From contig JACRFB010000001.1 of NCBI GenBank assembly GCA_016218045.1, positions 124,001-188,000 of the forward strand: a stretch of DNA of 64,000 nucleotides, in the 5' to 3' direction. This stretch comes from Ignavibacteriota bacterium (lineage in GTDB: Bacteria; Bacteroidota; Ignavibacteria; SZUA-365). The notes below the pieces were generated by a model, which saw only the letters and a program-made list of their open reading frames with translations, did no database searches and had not been told where the DNA came from. How positions within the stretch are numbered: position 1 is the first letter of the stretch; the number at the start of each line of letters is the position of its first letter. Positions 52,947 through 61,389 of the stretch are shown here, piece by piece. Made by a program: the position numbers and the translations under genes.

Positions 52947-55900
52947 ATGTTTCTGTCTCGCGCAACATTACTGTTTCTCTTCCTCGGCGCAGCCGTTTCG
53001 GCACAAAAAGCCACCACTGTTGTCATCAGCGAGTTTGCAACACGCGGTGCAGGGAATTGCAATACCGCCTGCGAATTTGTGGAACTGTACAATCCCACAT
53101 CGGCGGATGTCAACCTTGGCGGATGGAAACTGCAGTACCGCTCAGCGTCCGGTTCGTCCTACAACACTGTCGCGACGATTGCAGCAGGCACGATGATTCG
53201 CCGCAATTCCTATTTCCTTATCGCCCCGTCTTCATGGGTTGGGCCACCTGCTGCTGACGCGAGTTGGACAGGGTCGGGATTTGCGGACAACGGCAACATC
53301 CGCATCGTCGATGCCGCAAACGCGGAGATCGACAGGGTCGGATACGGGTCTGGAAATGATCCGAAAGTGACTCCTGCCCCGAATCACGGAGAGCAGGCGA
53401 ATAACAACAGCGTTGAGCGCAAGGCCGGGGCATCATCTACCGCGTCTTCAATGGCTGCCGGTGGCGCGGAGGAATTCGCCGGGAATGCGTGGAACAGCAA
53501 CAACAATTCGGCGGATTTCCTCGTTCAGAACGGCGGACGGAATCCACAGAACAGCACTAGCCCTGCTGAACCAAAGACCGCGGACGGATCCGGCCGATCC
53601 TACACGACGCTCGAATTCGTAAAAGTCGACGAAATACGAGATGTGCCTATCGTCTTTATTCCGGCATCGGGACAATCGGTCGTGGATCTGCGCATCGCCA
53701 TCCCTGCCGGTGTTGCATGGTCGCGCACTGCTTCAGATGTTTCACTCGGTTCAACGATGAGTGCTTCCATCGACGTGGTTGATGATACAGTACTATTTGG
53801 AGGGCTCTCCTTCTCTGCGGATTCCGGGATAGTGACACTACGCTCTCAACGAATGCCATCCATAACAGGCGCTCTCACCTACACTGTTTCCTCCAGGGCG
53901 GCGGGCGGATCGTTTCTCCCGGTGCAGACGCAGCCGACAATCGTTGTTCTCGGGGGACCGATTCCAATTTCCACCGCGAGAGAGAACGATGGCACGGGAG
54001 TGCCGCTTCGCCTGAATCAATTCGTCACTGTCAACGGCATCGTCACCTGCGCGAAGGAACTCGGAAGTCCTTCCTTCCTGGAGGATGTGACCGGCGGGAT
54101 TGCAGTGTACGACTTCAACTTTTCCGACTCCGTCGTCATCGGCGACGAGGTGACGATCAGCGGCAAAGTGACACAATTCAACGGACTGACAGAGTTGACC
54201 GAAGTTGTGATTCATGAACGTGTTGGAGCAGGCGGGAATCCATCCCCACTCGTGCTCCGTGTTACCGATATCCTTCAAGACGGTGGAGGCGGGCTGGAAA
54301 AATATGAAGGTCAGCTCATCCGTTTGAACAACGTCACTGTAAATACAAACTCCTGGAACGTGACCGGATCAGGAACCAATTATAAGTTGCGTGATGCCAG
54401 CGGCGAGATGGACGTGCGCATCGATAAGGACGTGAATTTTGTAAACAGTCCCGCGCCTGCGAGCAGTTTCGACATCGTAGGTGTGCTGGGCCAATTTCAA
54501 GCTGCTCCGCCTCTCGTCGGAGGGTACCAACTCATGCCACGGCGGGGATCTGACATTATTGCGACAGGCCCGCACTTCACCCAACTCCCCGTCGAACGGG
54601 ACATCACTACGAGCGGCATGACGCTTGATTGGCGTACTGGCCTTGCCGCTGCCGCATATGTCCGGTATGAAACAGCGGAAGGCGTTGAACTCGGGACAGC
54701 AACGGGCAGCAGCAGCAGATTGGAAAACAGCGTGACACTCTCAGGTCTGAATCCGGGCACAATTTACCGCGTGCAGGCGTACAGTGTGGCAGCAGGAGAT
54801 ACGAGTTTTGCACAACCACAGTACGTTGTCACCGCCTCTGCAACCTCCACTGGGACCATCAACGTCTATTTCAATCAGAGTGTCGATCAGACCATTTACC
54901 CTCCGCTTCCCGCTCAAGGGAGTGTGGATCTCAAGAACAAGCTCCTGGACCGGATCGATGCAGCAAAATACAGCATTGATCTGGCGCTCTACAGCTTCAG
55001 CGGCATGACCGGCGACGATGTGGCTGCCTCGCTTCGATCCGCCGCGCGCCGCGGTGTAAAGGTGCGCGCGATATTCGAATCCGACAACGCTTCATCAGCC
55101 GCGGTATCCGCGTTACGACAGGATGTGCCCGTCATCCTCGATTCGTACGATCGGGTGAACGCGGGTGCGGGATTGATGCACAACAAGTTCATCATCATCG
55201 ACGCGCGGGACCGTTCGAGTGACACAGACGATTGGGTCATCACCGGATCGTGGAATGTGACTGATCAGGGGACGAATGCTGATGCACAGAATGTGGTTGA
55301 AGTGCAGGACCAGGCCCTCGCCATGGTATACACACGGGAGTTTGAGGAAATGTGGGGATCCACGTCCGACACGCCGAATAGTGGTGTCTCCCGTTTCGGT
55401 ATTCGAAAATCCGACAATACTCCCCATAGAGTGAATGTGCGCGGGACGATGATCGAGTCGTTTTTCAGTCCAAGCGATCGTGCGACCGAGTACTTGCGTT
55501 CCTCGTTTGCCGGAGCAGCAGCATCTGTCTACTTCGCCATCCTGACCTTCACGCGTGAGGATTTGGCGACTACACTGACAACCATACGCTCAGCGGGAAA
55601 AACAGTGCGAGGGGTGTTTGACAACAGCAGTGACCAGGGTTCGAAATACACAGCCCTGAAAAATGGCGGTATGGACGTCTGGTTGAAAAAGAACCTTCCC
55701 GGACTGCTGCATCATAAGTATGCACTTATCGACGTTGACCATACCGCCCCCGGGGCCGATCCGGTCACTATCACTGGGTCGCATAATTGGTCGAATGCAG
55801 CCGAGTTCGCAAACAACGAAAATACGCTCGGGATACACAATCGTGACGTTGCAAGGCAATATTTACAGGAATGGGCCAAACGGTACAGGGACGCCGGCGG

Positions 55901-56219
55901 CACGGCGCCGATTATTCTTGGTGTCACATCTGCGCCCGAGGGATCTGCGGCATTTGAGATCACTGATCTCTACCCGAACCCGCTGTCGAATGCTGCAACA
56001 ATATCGATCAGCTTCAGGCAGGCCACGGCATCGGATCAAATTCTTCACATTACGGATGCACTTGGCCGCACAGTTGCCGCTCTGCCTCTCGGAAGCCGGG
56101 AGGCGGGATCTCACACCGTAACAATTGCAACCGGGTCTCTGTCCACCGGACTTTACTTCGTGCGATTAACGGATAACATGGGCGCAACACGCGCGATACC
56201 ACTCGTAGTCAACCGATAA
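52947..56219 (+). CDS. Secreted phospholipase D-like protein with lamin-tail, OB and T9SS-like domains
   Basis: The 1090-residue protein has a signal peptide (about 1-18, VSAQ), a lamin-tail-type domain (VVISEFATRGAGN, EFVELYNPTSADVNLGGWKL), a nuclease-associated OB-fold-like region (VTVNGIVTCAKELGSPSF, VTISGKVTQFNGL), a fibronectin III-like domain (TTSGMTLDWRTGLAAAAYV), and two PLD/HKD repeats: LMHNKFIIIDARD with TGSWNVTD, and LLHHKYALIDVDH with TGSHNWS. The last 80 residues form a T9SS-like sorting domain (YPNPLSNAATISISF, GLYFVRL). It should be surface-bound or secreted and cleave phosphodiester bonds in lipids or nucleic acids. The start at 52947 has AAAAAGGA upstream. Confidence 0.88.
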   Translation: MFLSRATLLFLFLGAAVSAQKATTVVISEFATRGAGNCNTACEFVELYNPTSADVNLGGWKLQYRSASGSSYNTVATIAAGTMIRRNSYFLIAPSSWVGPPAADASWTGSGFADNGNIRIVDAANAEIDRVGYGSGNDPKVTPAPNHGEQANNNSVERKAGASSTASSMAAGGAEEFAGNAWNSNNNSADFLVQNGGRNPQNSTSPAEPKTADGSGRSYTTLEFVKVDEIRDVPIVFIPASGQSVVDLRIAIPAGVAWSRTASDVSLGSTMSASIDVVDDTVLFGGLSFSADSGIVTLRSQRMPSITGALTYTVSSRAAGGSFLPVQTQPTIVVLGGPIPISTARENDGTGVPLRLNQFVTVNGIVTCAKELGSPSFLEDVTGGIAVYDFNFSDSVVIGDEVTISGKVTQFNGLTELTEVVIHERVGAGGNPSPLVLRVTDILQDGGGGLEKYEGQLIRLNNVTVNTNSWNVTGSGTNYKLRDASGEMDVRIDKDVNFVNSPAPASSFDIVGVLGQFQAAPPLVGGYQLMPRRGSDIIATGPHFTQLPVERDITTSGMTLDWRTGLAAAAYVRYETAEGVELGTATGSSSRLENSVTLSGLNPGTIYRVQAYSVAAGDTSFAQPQYVVTASATSTGTINVYFNQSVDQTIYPPLPAQGSVDLKNKLLDRIDAAKYSIDLALYSFSGMTGDDVAASLRSAARRGVKVRAIFESDNASSAAVSALRQDVPVILDSYDRVNAGAGLMHNKFIIIDARDRSSDTDDWVITGSWNVTDQGTNADAQNVVEVQDQALAMVYTREFEEMWGSTSDTPNSGVSRFGIRKSDNTPHRVNVRGTMIESFFSPSDRATEYLRSSFAGAAASVYFAILTFTREDLATTLTTIRSAGKTVRGVFDNSSDQGSKYTALKNGGMDVWLKKNLPGLLHHKYALIDVDHTAPGADPVTITGSHNWSNAAEFANNENTLGIHNRDVARQYLQEWAKRYRDAGGTAPIILGVTSAPEGSAAFEITDLYPNPLSNAATISISFRQATASDQILHITDALGRTVAALPLGSREAGSHTVTIATGSLSTGLYFVRLTDNMGATRAIPLVVNR

Positions 56220-56364
56220 CTGGAATCCGCCGGTTCATTGTGTGGCTGAGGGACACAGGTACTCTCCAGCCGCGCAATCGGGGCATCGCCGGTGCGAGAC
56301 TGTGCGTCTCGTACTCACCATCTGGTACAACGAAGCTGATCCGCTCTTTGCGGATCCGGCACGA

Positions 56365-56904
56365 TTATCCCTGACTGCTGAAAGTCGGGAGTGGCGGCAA
56401 CTCCTGGTCGCGAGTAAGTGCGGGAACGATCCCTAACAGGCGCACAAAAACTGTCATCTGCCCTCGATGGTAGGATTCATGCGCAATGGCGTCTTGGAGC
56501 ATTGCAAACCGAGTTGCCTTCCCTCCGTCTACCTTGGTTACAAGTTGCAGCATAAACAGCTCGCCTGCATTGCGAATACGCAACGAAGCGTCCTTGTATT
56601 GTTCGACGAGAAGATCGATGAGCTTTTCCTGCGTGTCCGCACGGTGGATGTTTGGTGCGTAGCTCCGGAGCAGTTGCATGTACGGGACGCGGTGAAAATT
56701 CGTGTCCTCACGCAACAATTCTTCCACGGTCGTGATCGCCACTTCGAGCACATGCTGCATCAGCTCGGTTACATTGCGCGTTTCCAGGGTCGGCCGGAAT
56801 GTAAAACGGGCAGGCGGAATGTTCTGGATCTCCCTGATCAGTCCCTTCCGGACTTCGTACCAGGAGTCCAGCACTTCGTCGAGCAGATTTGTGGGCGTGC
56901 TCAT
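56365..56904 (-). CDS. DinB-fold protein (second copy)
   Basis: The 179-residue four-helix-bundle protein has the metal-binding His residues of the DinB superfamily in VTELMQHVLEV and AIAHESYHRGQM. Its N-terminus starts MSTPTNLLDEVLDSW. Like the protein at 35934 it may be a thiol transferase, but with a different sequence and context. It lies 200 bases downstream of the flavin-reductase gene end on the same strand, with a small GC hairpin (56338-56356) after its stop. Confidence 0.87.
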   Translation of the reverse strand: MSTPTNLLDEVLDSWYEVRKGLIREIQNIPPARFTFRPTLETRNVTELMQHVLEVAITTVEELLREDTNFHRVPYMQLLRSYAPNIHRADTQEKLIDLLVEQYKDASLRIRNAGELFMLQLVTKVDGGKATRFAMLQDAIAHESYHRGQMTVFVRLLGIVPALTRDQELPPLPTFSSQG

Positions 56905-57104
56905 ATGAGTATCATCCTCGGGGATTCAATTGTAGAGCGAAGGCGGTCTCGTCCATGGAAAGATACGCAACATCGCAGAGAATTACATGAGGATCTCTGC
57001 ATCGGCTGCGCACCGGAACACATACGTGAAACAAGCATCCGGGTGTCCTTGTCTGCCAGAACGTCAAACACAGCCACGACGACCACGAGAGGCGAGACTG
57101 GCGG

Positions 57105-58106
57105 TCACGTTGCCTTCAGAGAGTCGATCATAGCGGGATCGGACATCAGAGCGCAGGCCCATGCGCTATCAAGATCGCCCTCTGCAAGAAATGCCCGCGA
57201 GATGCGTTGCAGTTGAGCACAAATCGAATCTGTTCGTGTTGTTCTATTCACAATGTTCCGGAAAACAGCGAGAAGGGCCGCGCGCGGGGACAACATGCGC
57301 AGTTCGGTGTCGAGATCGTCGGGTTCTTTCGATCCCGCTCCAAGGCGAAGAAGATCGCGCTGCCATTCCCCGCGGATGGAGGCGACATCCGGCAGCGATG
57401 ATATCCCCGCGAGTTTTGCGAGGTCGTTTCCGGTAAACACCGTGCTTGTTCGAATGTGGGACGGGAGTTGATCCATCCCGATACCATTCTGTCTCGGTTT
57501 GGCCAACTCAAAAAGTGCTTCACCATTTGCCCGGCAATACCAGTTCCCTCCCATCCGAGCCACCAGATCCAATCGGCGGGGATGAATCGCATCGTTCTCA
57601 AATGCGGATTCTTTGACATGGAACATCATCACTTCCGCGATGAGGAGATTACCTGCGCCGGGTCTGCCGCCGGTTGAGACATGCTGAAGGAGGCGGCATT
57701 CCATGATAAAGGGTGATTCGGCAACTCCCGGAGGCCGGACAAGACTTGAATCTCTTTTAGTGAAGCCCGCTTTATCGAATTCATCAATGCCGCGCTCATA
57801 GTCCGAGGATGCGAGACTGATCTGCTCCACCATGGAAAAACTTACAGCATTGACGGTGAATTCACCCGTTTCGATAATATTAAGAAAGGTGTGTTTCGGT
57901 ACGCCATTCGAAGCCCGAAACGCAGGTGACACGACGATAACAGGTGGATTCGCGCCGAATGCATTGTAGTAACTGAATGGTGACAGGTTGTGTCGGCCAT
58001 CCGCATCAATACTGGATACGAGAGCGATGGGACGCGGAGCCACTCCACTGAGCAACAGTTGGTGGACAAGAGGAACAGGGTGGTCGGCCGGTGAGAATGA
58101 GCGCAT
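57105..58106 (-). CDS. Flavin reductase-like FMN-binding protein
   Basis: The 333-residue protein has the flavin reductase-like split-barrel domain (about 14-215): SGVAPRPIALVSSIDADGRH, NLSPFSYYNAFGANPPVIVV, KHTFLNIIETGEFTVNAVS and a substrate loop. A C-terminal helical extension (about 220-333) is present in the longer members. It should bind FMN; its electron acceptor is unknown. It lies 35 bases downstream of an FAH-family gene, and similar pairs occur in tyrosine/homogentisate degradation loci of Bacteroidota, so a role in aromatic catabolism is plausible but inferred. Confidence 0.87.
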   Translation of the reverse strand: MRSFSPADHPVPLVHQLLLSGVAPRPIALVSSIDADGRHNLSPFSYYNAFGANPPVIVVSPAFRASNGVPKHTFLNIIETGEFTVNAVSFSMVEQISLASSDYERGIDEFDKAGFTKRDSSLVRPPGVAESPFIMECRLLQHVSTGGRPGAGNLLIAEVMMFHVKESAFENDAIHPRRLDLVARMGGNWYCRANGEALFELAKPRQNGIGMDQLPSHIRTSTVFTGNDLAKLAGISSLPDVASIRGEWQRDLLRLGAGSKEPDDLDTELRMLSPRAALLAVFRNIVNRTTRTDSICAQLQRISRAFLAEGDLDSAWACALMSDPAMIDSLKAT

Positions 58107-58141
58107 GTTCTGTGTGCTGTTTGTGTGTCCAGCAGGGGCTT

Positions 58142-59146
58142 TTACGTTGTTAAATGCAGTGTGTTTGTAAGAGCGCCGAGACAGTCGATGGCGCAGGTGA
58201 CGTTGTCACCCGGTTTCAACCACCAAGCGGGATCATACACTTTCGAACCGTTTAGTTCGAGGAAACAGCCAGTTCCAACAGTTCCTGATCCGATAACGTC
58301 TCCGGGATACAGTGTGACACCGTACGATGCTCTCTCGATTATTTGTGCAAAAGTCCATGTCATATCCTTCAGGTTGCCCCGGCTCACTTCCGTTCCGTTT
58401 ACGTGCGCCGTCATTACCAAATCGTAACGCTCCCCTTGTTCGCCGGGTATGCGTGCATGAGACAATTCATCACGCGTGACAAGCCAGGGGCCTATTGATG
58501 TGGCAAAGTCTTTTCCCTTTGCTGGACCGAGACTCAATTTCATTTCTTCCATCTGAAGCGTGCGGGCGCTCCAGTCGTTCATTACGGTATACCCGGCAAT
58601 GTACTCATCCGCATGAGATGCGGATATGTTCCTTCCTTCTCTGCCAATAACGATCGCAGCTTCCAGTTCAAAATCCAGCTTGTCGCAATGAAGCTGTTGA
58701 ACGTGTACCGGGCCCGGACCGGTCACAGCCATGTGATTGGTAAAATAGAAAATCGGAAACAGGTCAAACTCTTCGATCATTGGCACGCCCCGATTCCGGC
58801 GTGCAGCTTCCACGTGCTGACGAAAAGCGTATCCATCACGCATGGAGACTGGCCTGGGGACGGGAGCACACAACGTGACATCAGCCACGGGCACGGCGAG
58901 TTGTGTGTGGTGGAAAGAAGCAGGCATCCCCTTTTCAACGAACCATTCCACAACCTTCCTTGCGGTAGCGAGGGACTCTTCGCCGCCTTTCAAAAGAGCA
59001 ATCATCTCTCCTGGCAGGAGGTCGTCTCCCTCCTTCATGTCATACCGCTGCATGGTGTGGCCTGCCTGGAGGTCGAGAATCCAGGAATCCACAAGCACAC
59101 CGACTCTTTGATGGGATTGGTTGGTCGTATACGTAACGAGTTTCAT
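58142..59146 (-). CDS. Fumarylacetoacetate hydrolase-family protein
   Basis: The 334-residue protein has the FAH fold. Metal-binding acidic residues appear in KLDFELEAAIVIGREGRNIS and GYTVMNDWSAR, followed by KGKDFATSIGPWLVTRDEL and a GSGTVGTGCFLEL segment. It should hydrolyse or isomerise a beta-diketone acid such as fumarylacetoacetate. The N-terminal part (about 1-90) resembles the FAH-specific cap. It is probably cotranscribed with the flavin-reductase gene and lies 98 bases downstream of the MetH-like gene. Confidence 0.9.
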   Translation of the reverse strand: MKLVTYTTNQSHQRVGVLVDSWILDLQAGHTMQRYDMKEGDDLLPGEMIALLKGGEESLATARKVVEWFVEKGMPASFHHTQLAVPVADVTLCAPVPRPVSMRDGYAFRQHVEAARRNRGVPMIEEFDLFPIFYFTNHMAVTGPGPVHVQQLHCDKLDFELEAAIVIGREGRNISASHADEYIAGYTVMNDWSARTLQMEEMKLSLGPAKGKDFATSIGPWLVTRDELSHARIPGEQGERYDLVMTAHVNGTEVSRGNLKDMTWTFAQIIERASYGVTLYPGDVIGSGTVGTGCFLELNGSKVYDPAWWLKPGDNVTCAIDCLGALTNTLHLTT

Positions 59147-59244
59147 CGTGTACCAGTTGAATGAAGTGAATTGAAAGAATCCGCATTACGACGCGCGGGG
59201 CGGCGATGAATTTCAGCTACACACGCACCTCTGATCCGCCTTGT

Positions 59245-61071
59245 TCAGGATGCGTGTTGATCCCAGCGTCTTTCATCGAAGATGAGTTCGCGTGCGATCT
59301 CGCGGCCACGTTCGTCAATACGATACAGCGGCATGATCTTGCTGGCGTGGACAATGGCCATATCGAGTCCCGCCTCGATTGCATGATGGAGGAACACCGA
59401 ATTGAGCACATGGCGTGCGCGCGGTGTCAATCCGAAGGACACGTTCGAGACACCAAGACTTTGATGACATTGTGGAAAAAGTCTCTTGATCCGACGAATG
59501 GCGTCCATCGTTTCCATTGCGGAAGTACGGAATTCCTCGTCCCCACTCCCGAGTGTGAAGGTCAGAGTATCGAATATCAAGTCCTCATCACGAAGCCCAT
59601 AGGTCTCGACCGCGAGGGTGCGCAATCGTGTGGCGATCTCCACCTTGCGGTCGGAGGTTTTGGCCATACCCTGTTCGTCGATTGTGAGCGCGACTACAGC
59701 GGCACCGTATTCACGGCAGAGACGAAGAACTTTCGCCGCCTTTTCCTCACCGTCCTCGAGGTTGATCGAATTAACGATGGCCCTGCCAGCGCAATGCTGC
59801 AGAGCGGCCTCGATCACGGGCACTTCCGTGCTGTCGATCATCAGGGGCAGGGGTATTTGTGTATTAAATCTCCGCACGATTTCCACCATGTCGCGCACCT
59901 CGTCGCGACCGACATATGCCGCGCAGATATCAAGGACGTGCGCACCCTCGCGCGCTTGCTCCTTGCCCATCGCGACGATGCCATCGTAATCCTCTGCCAG
60001 CAGCAGTTCCCGGAATTGTTTCGATCCGTTGGCGTTGCACCTCTCTCCAATAAGCACGGGCGGGATATCCACCCGAAGCGGGGCTGGCGCGTAGAGGGAC
60101 GAAACGGACGCAATGGGTCGAGGAGCGCGCGAAGCGGGACGCACATGTATTGCCGCCGCGGCGAGCCGAGCGATGTGCTCGGGGGTGGTACCGCAGCACC
60201 CGCCAATGATATTGACACCGTACGACTCCACGAATTGCAGCATCCACCGCTCCATCTCCTCAGGCGTCAGCTTGTAGCAGGTCTGCCCTCCAATGTTTTC
60301 AGGTAATCCCGCGTTGGGCATGAGGAATATGGATTTTTCCCAAACGTCACAAATGGCGCGCAGGTTTTCCTCCATCTCCTTGGGCCCTGTCGCGCAGTTC
60401 ATGCCGAATACGTCGACGATGTCGTATGCCTCGAAAATCGCCAGTGCTGCGGATATCTCTGTACCCATCAGCATGGTCCCCATCGATTCAATTGTCACCG
60501 ATACTATGACGGGGACGCGATCACCGCGCTCGTCGAACACCTTTCTCGCAGCGGAAAGTGCGGACTTGGTTTGAAGAGGGTCCTGGCATGTTTCGATGCA
60601 GAGCAGATCCGATCCACCATCGAGCTGGCCGCGGATCTGTTCCGCATAAGAGTCGCGCATTTCCACATAACCGATATGCCCCAGAGAAGGCAGTTTGGTA
60701 GTTGGGCCCACCGACCCGGCAACAAAGCGAGGTTTTATGTTCGTGGAATATTCGTCTGCCAAACGCCGCGCAATCTGTGCGGCCAGAAAGTTGAGTTCGT
60801 AGGCCTGTCCCTCCAGTCCATATTCTGCGAGAACCACACTCGTCGCACCGAAGGTGTCCGTTTCAATAATATCGGCACCAGCATCGAGAAAGCCGCGATG
60901 TACACGCTCGACCGCCTCGGGCTTCGTTTTTACGAGGTATTCGTTGCATCCTTCAAAATCCGGCCCGCCAAAATCCGCCGCGGATAAATTCTGCAGTTGC
61001 AAATTCGTGCCGGTCGCTCCATCGAAAACTAGCACACGGGTGCGGAGCTCCTCGAGAAATCGTGAAATCAA
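59245..61071 (-). CDS. MetH N-terminal modules only (homocysteine and folate domains)
   Basis: The 608-residue protein aligns with the first half of cobalamin-dependent methionine synthase. The homocysteine-binding barrel (about 1-320) has VFDGATGTNLQ and the zinc ligands in FGMNCATGP and IIGGCCGTTPEH. The pterin-binding domain (about 335-600) has IGERCNANGSKQFREL, HVLDICAAYVGRDEV, LPLMIDSTEVPVIEAAL and SLGVSNVSFGL. It stops at residue 608, and neither the cobalamin-binding nor the activation domain follows: the next gene on the strand is an FAH-family gene 98 bases downstream. The cobalamin part must be encoded elsewhere, or the protein works as a methyltetrahydrofolate/homocysteine enzyme with another corrinoid protein. 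Confidence 0.9.
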   Translation of the reverse strand: MISRFLEELRTRVLVFDGATGTNLQLQNLSAADFGGPDFEGCNEYLVKTKPEAVERVHRGFLDAGADIIETDTFGATSVVLAEYGLEGQAYELNFLAAQIARRLADEYSTNIKPRFVAGSVGPTTKLPSLGHIGYVEMRDSYAEQIRGQLDGGSDLLCIETCQDPLQTKSALSAARKVFDERGDRVPVIVSVTIESMGTMLMGTEISAALAIFEAYDIVDVFGMNCATGPKEMEENLRAICDVWEKSIFLMPNAGLPENIGGQTCYKLTPEEMERWMLQFVESYGVNIIGGCCGTTPEHIARLAAAAIHVRPASRAPRPIASVSSLYAPAPLRVDIPPVLIGERCNANGSKQFRELLLAEDYDGIVAMGKEQAREGAHVLDICAAYVGRDEVRDMVEIVRRFNTQIPLPLMIDSTEVPVIEAALQHCAGRAIVNSINLEDGEEKAAKVLRLCREYGAAVVALTIDEQGMAKTSDRKVEIATRLRTLAVETYGLRDEDLIFDTLTFTLGSGDEEFRTSAMETMDAIRRIKRLFPQCHQSLGVSNVSFGLTPRARHVLNSVFLHHAIEAGLDMAIVHASKIMPLYRIDERGREIARELIFDERRWDQHAS

Positions 61072-61389
61072 GGTAATCCTTATTCAGATTGACAAGAGGA
61101 GAAAAATACAAAATCCCACGTCAAGGGCGAAGAGCACACGGTTGCGCCACATACATCGACACCAAGGTTAGGTTGACACACGCAACGAAACCACTTTGAA
61201 GGGCGCACGCCCAGTGAAGGTGTTTCCATTTCCGGTGCAAAAACACGCATCCTCATTGGATGGAAAGCGCTAGTGCGCTATCATTGTAAATTGTGGCAAA
61301 GGAACTCCTGTTTTTCGACCAGTATTTGTCCGGGTTCCGCCCCATCAACCGACGGGAGTCCCCACGGCGCCTCCGTGCAGGAGTCCAAC
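61072..61389. other. Divergent intergenic region, metH-like / export operon
   Basis: No gene is visible. It should contain promoters for the MetH-like gene (minus) and the SLBB export gene (plus). A short inverted repeat AGCGC-TAGT-GCGCT lies near 61267. I looked for B12 and SAM riboswitch cores and found no complete one. Confidence 0.4.

Noticed and set aside
59206-60306. Plus-strand frame of over 360 codons opposite the MetH-like gene
   Set aside because: Antisense to well-conserved MetH motifs, Cys/His-rich without order, no start signal.
61072-61389. Possible SAM or cobalamin riboswitch upstream of the MetH-like gene (GCAACC plus GTGCTC on the minus strand)
   Set aside because: The other conserved blocks of SAM-I and cobalamin riboswitches are missing and no closing stem is apparent.
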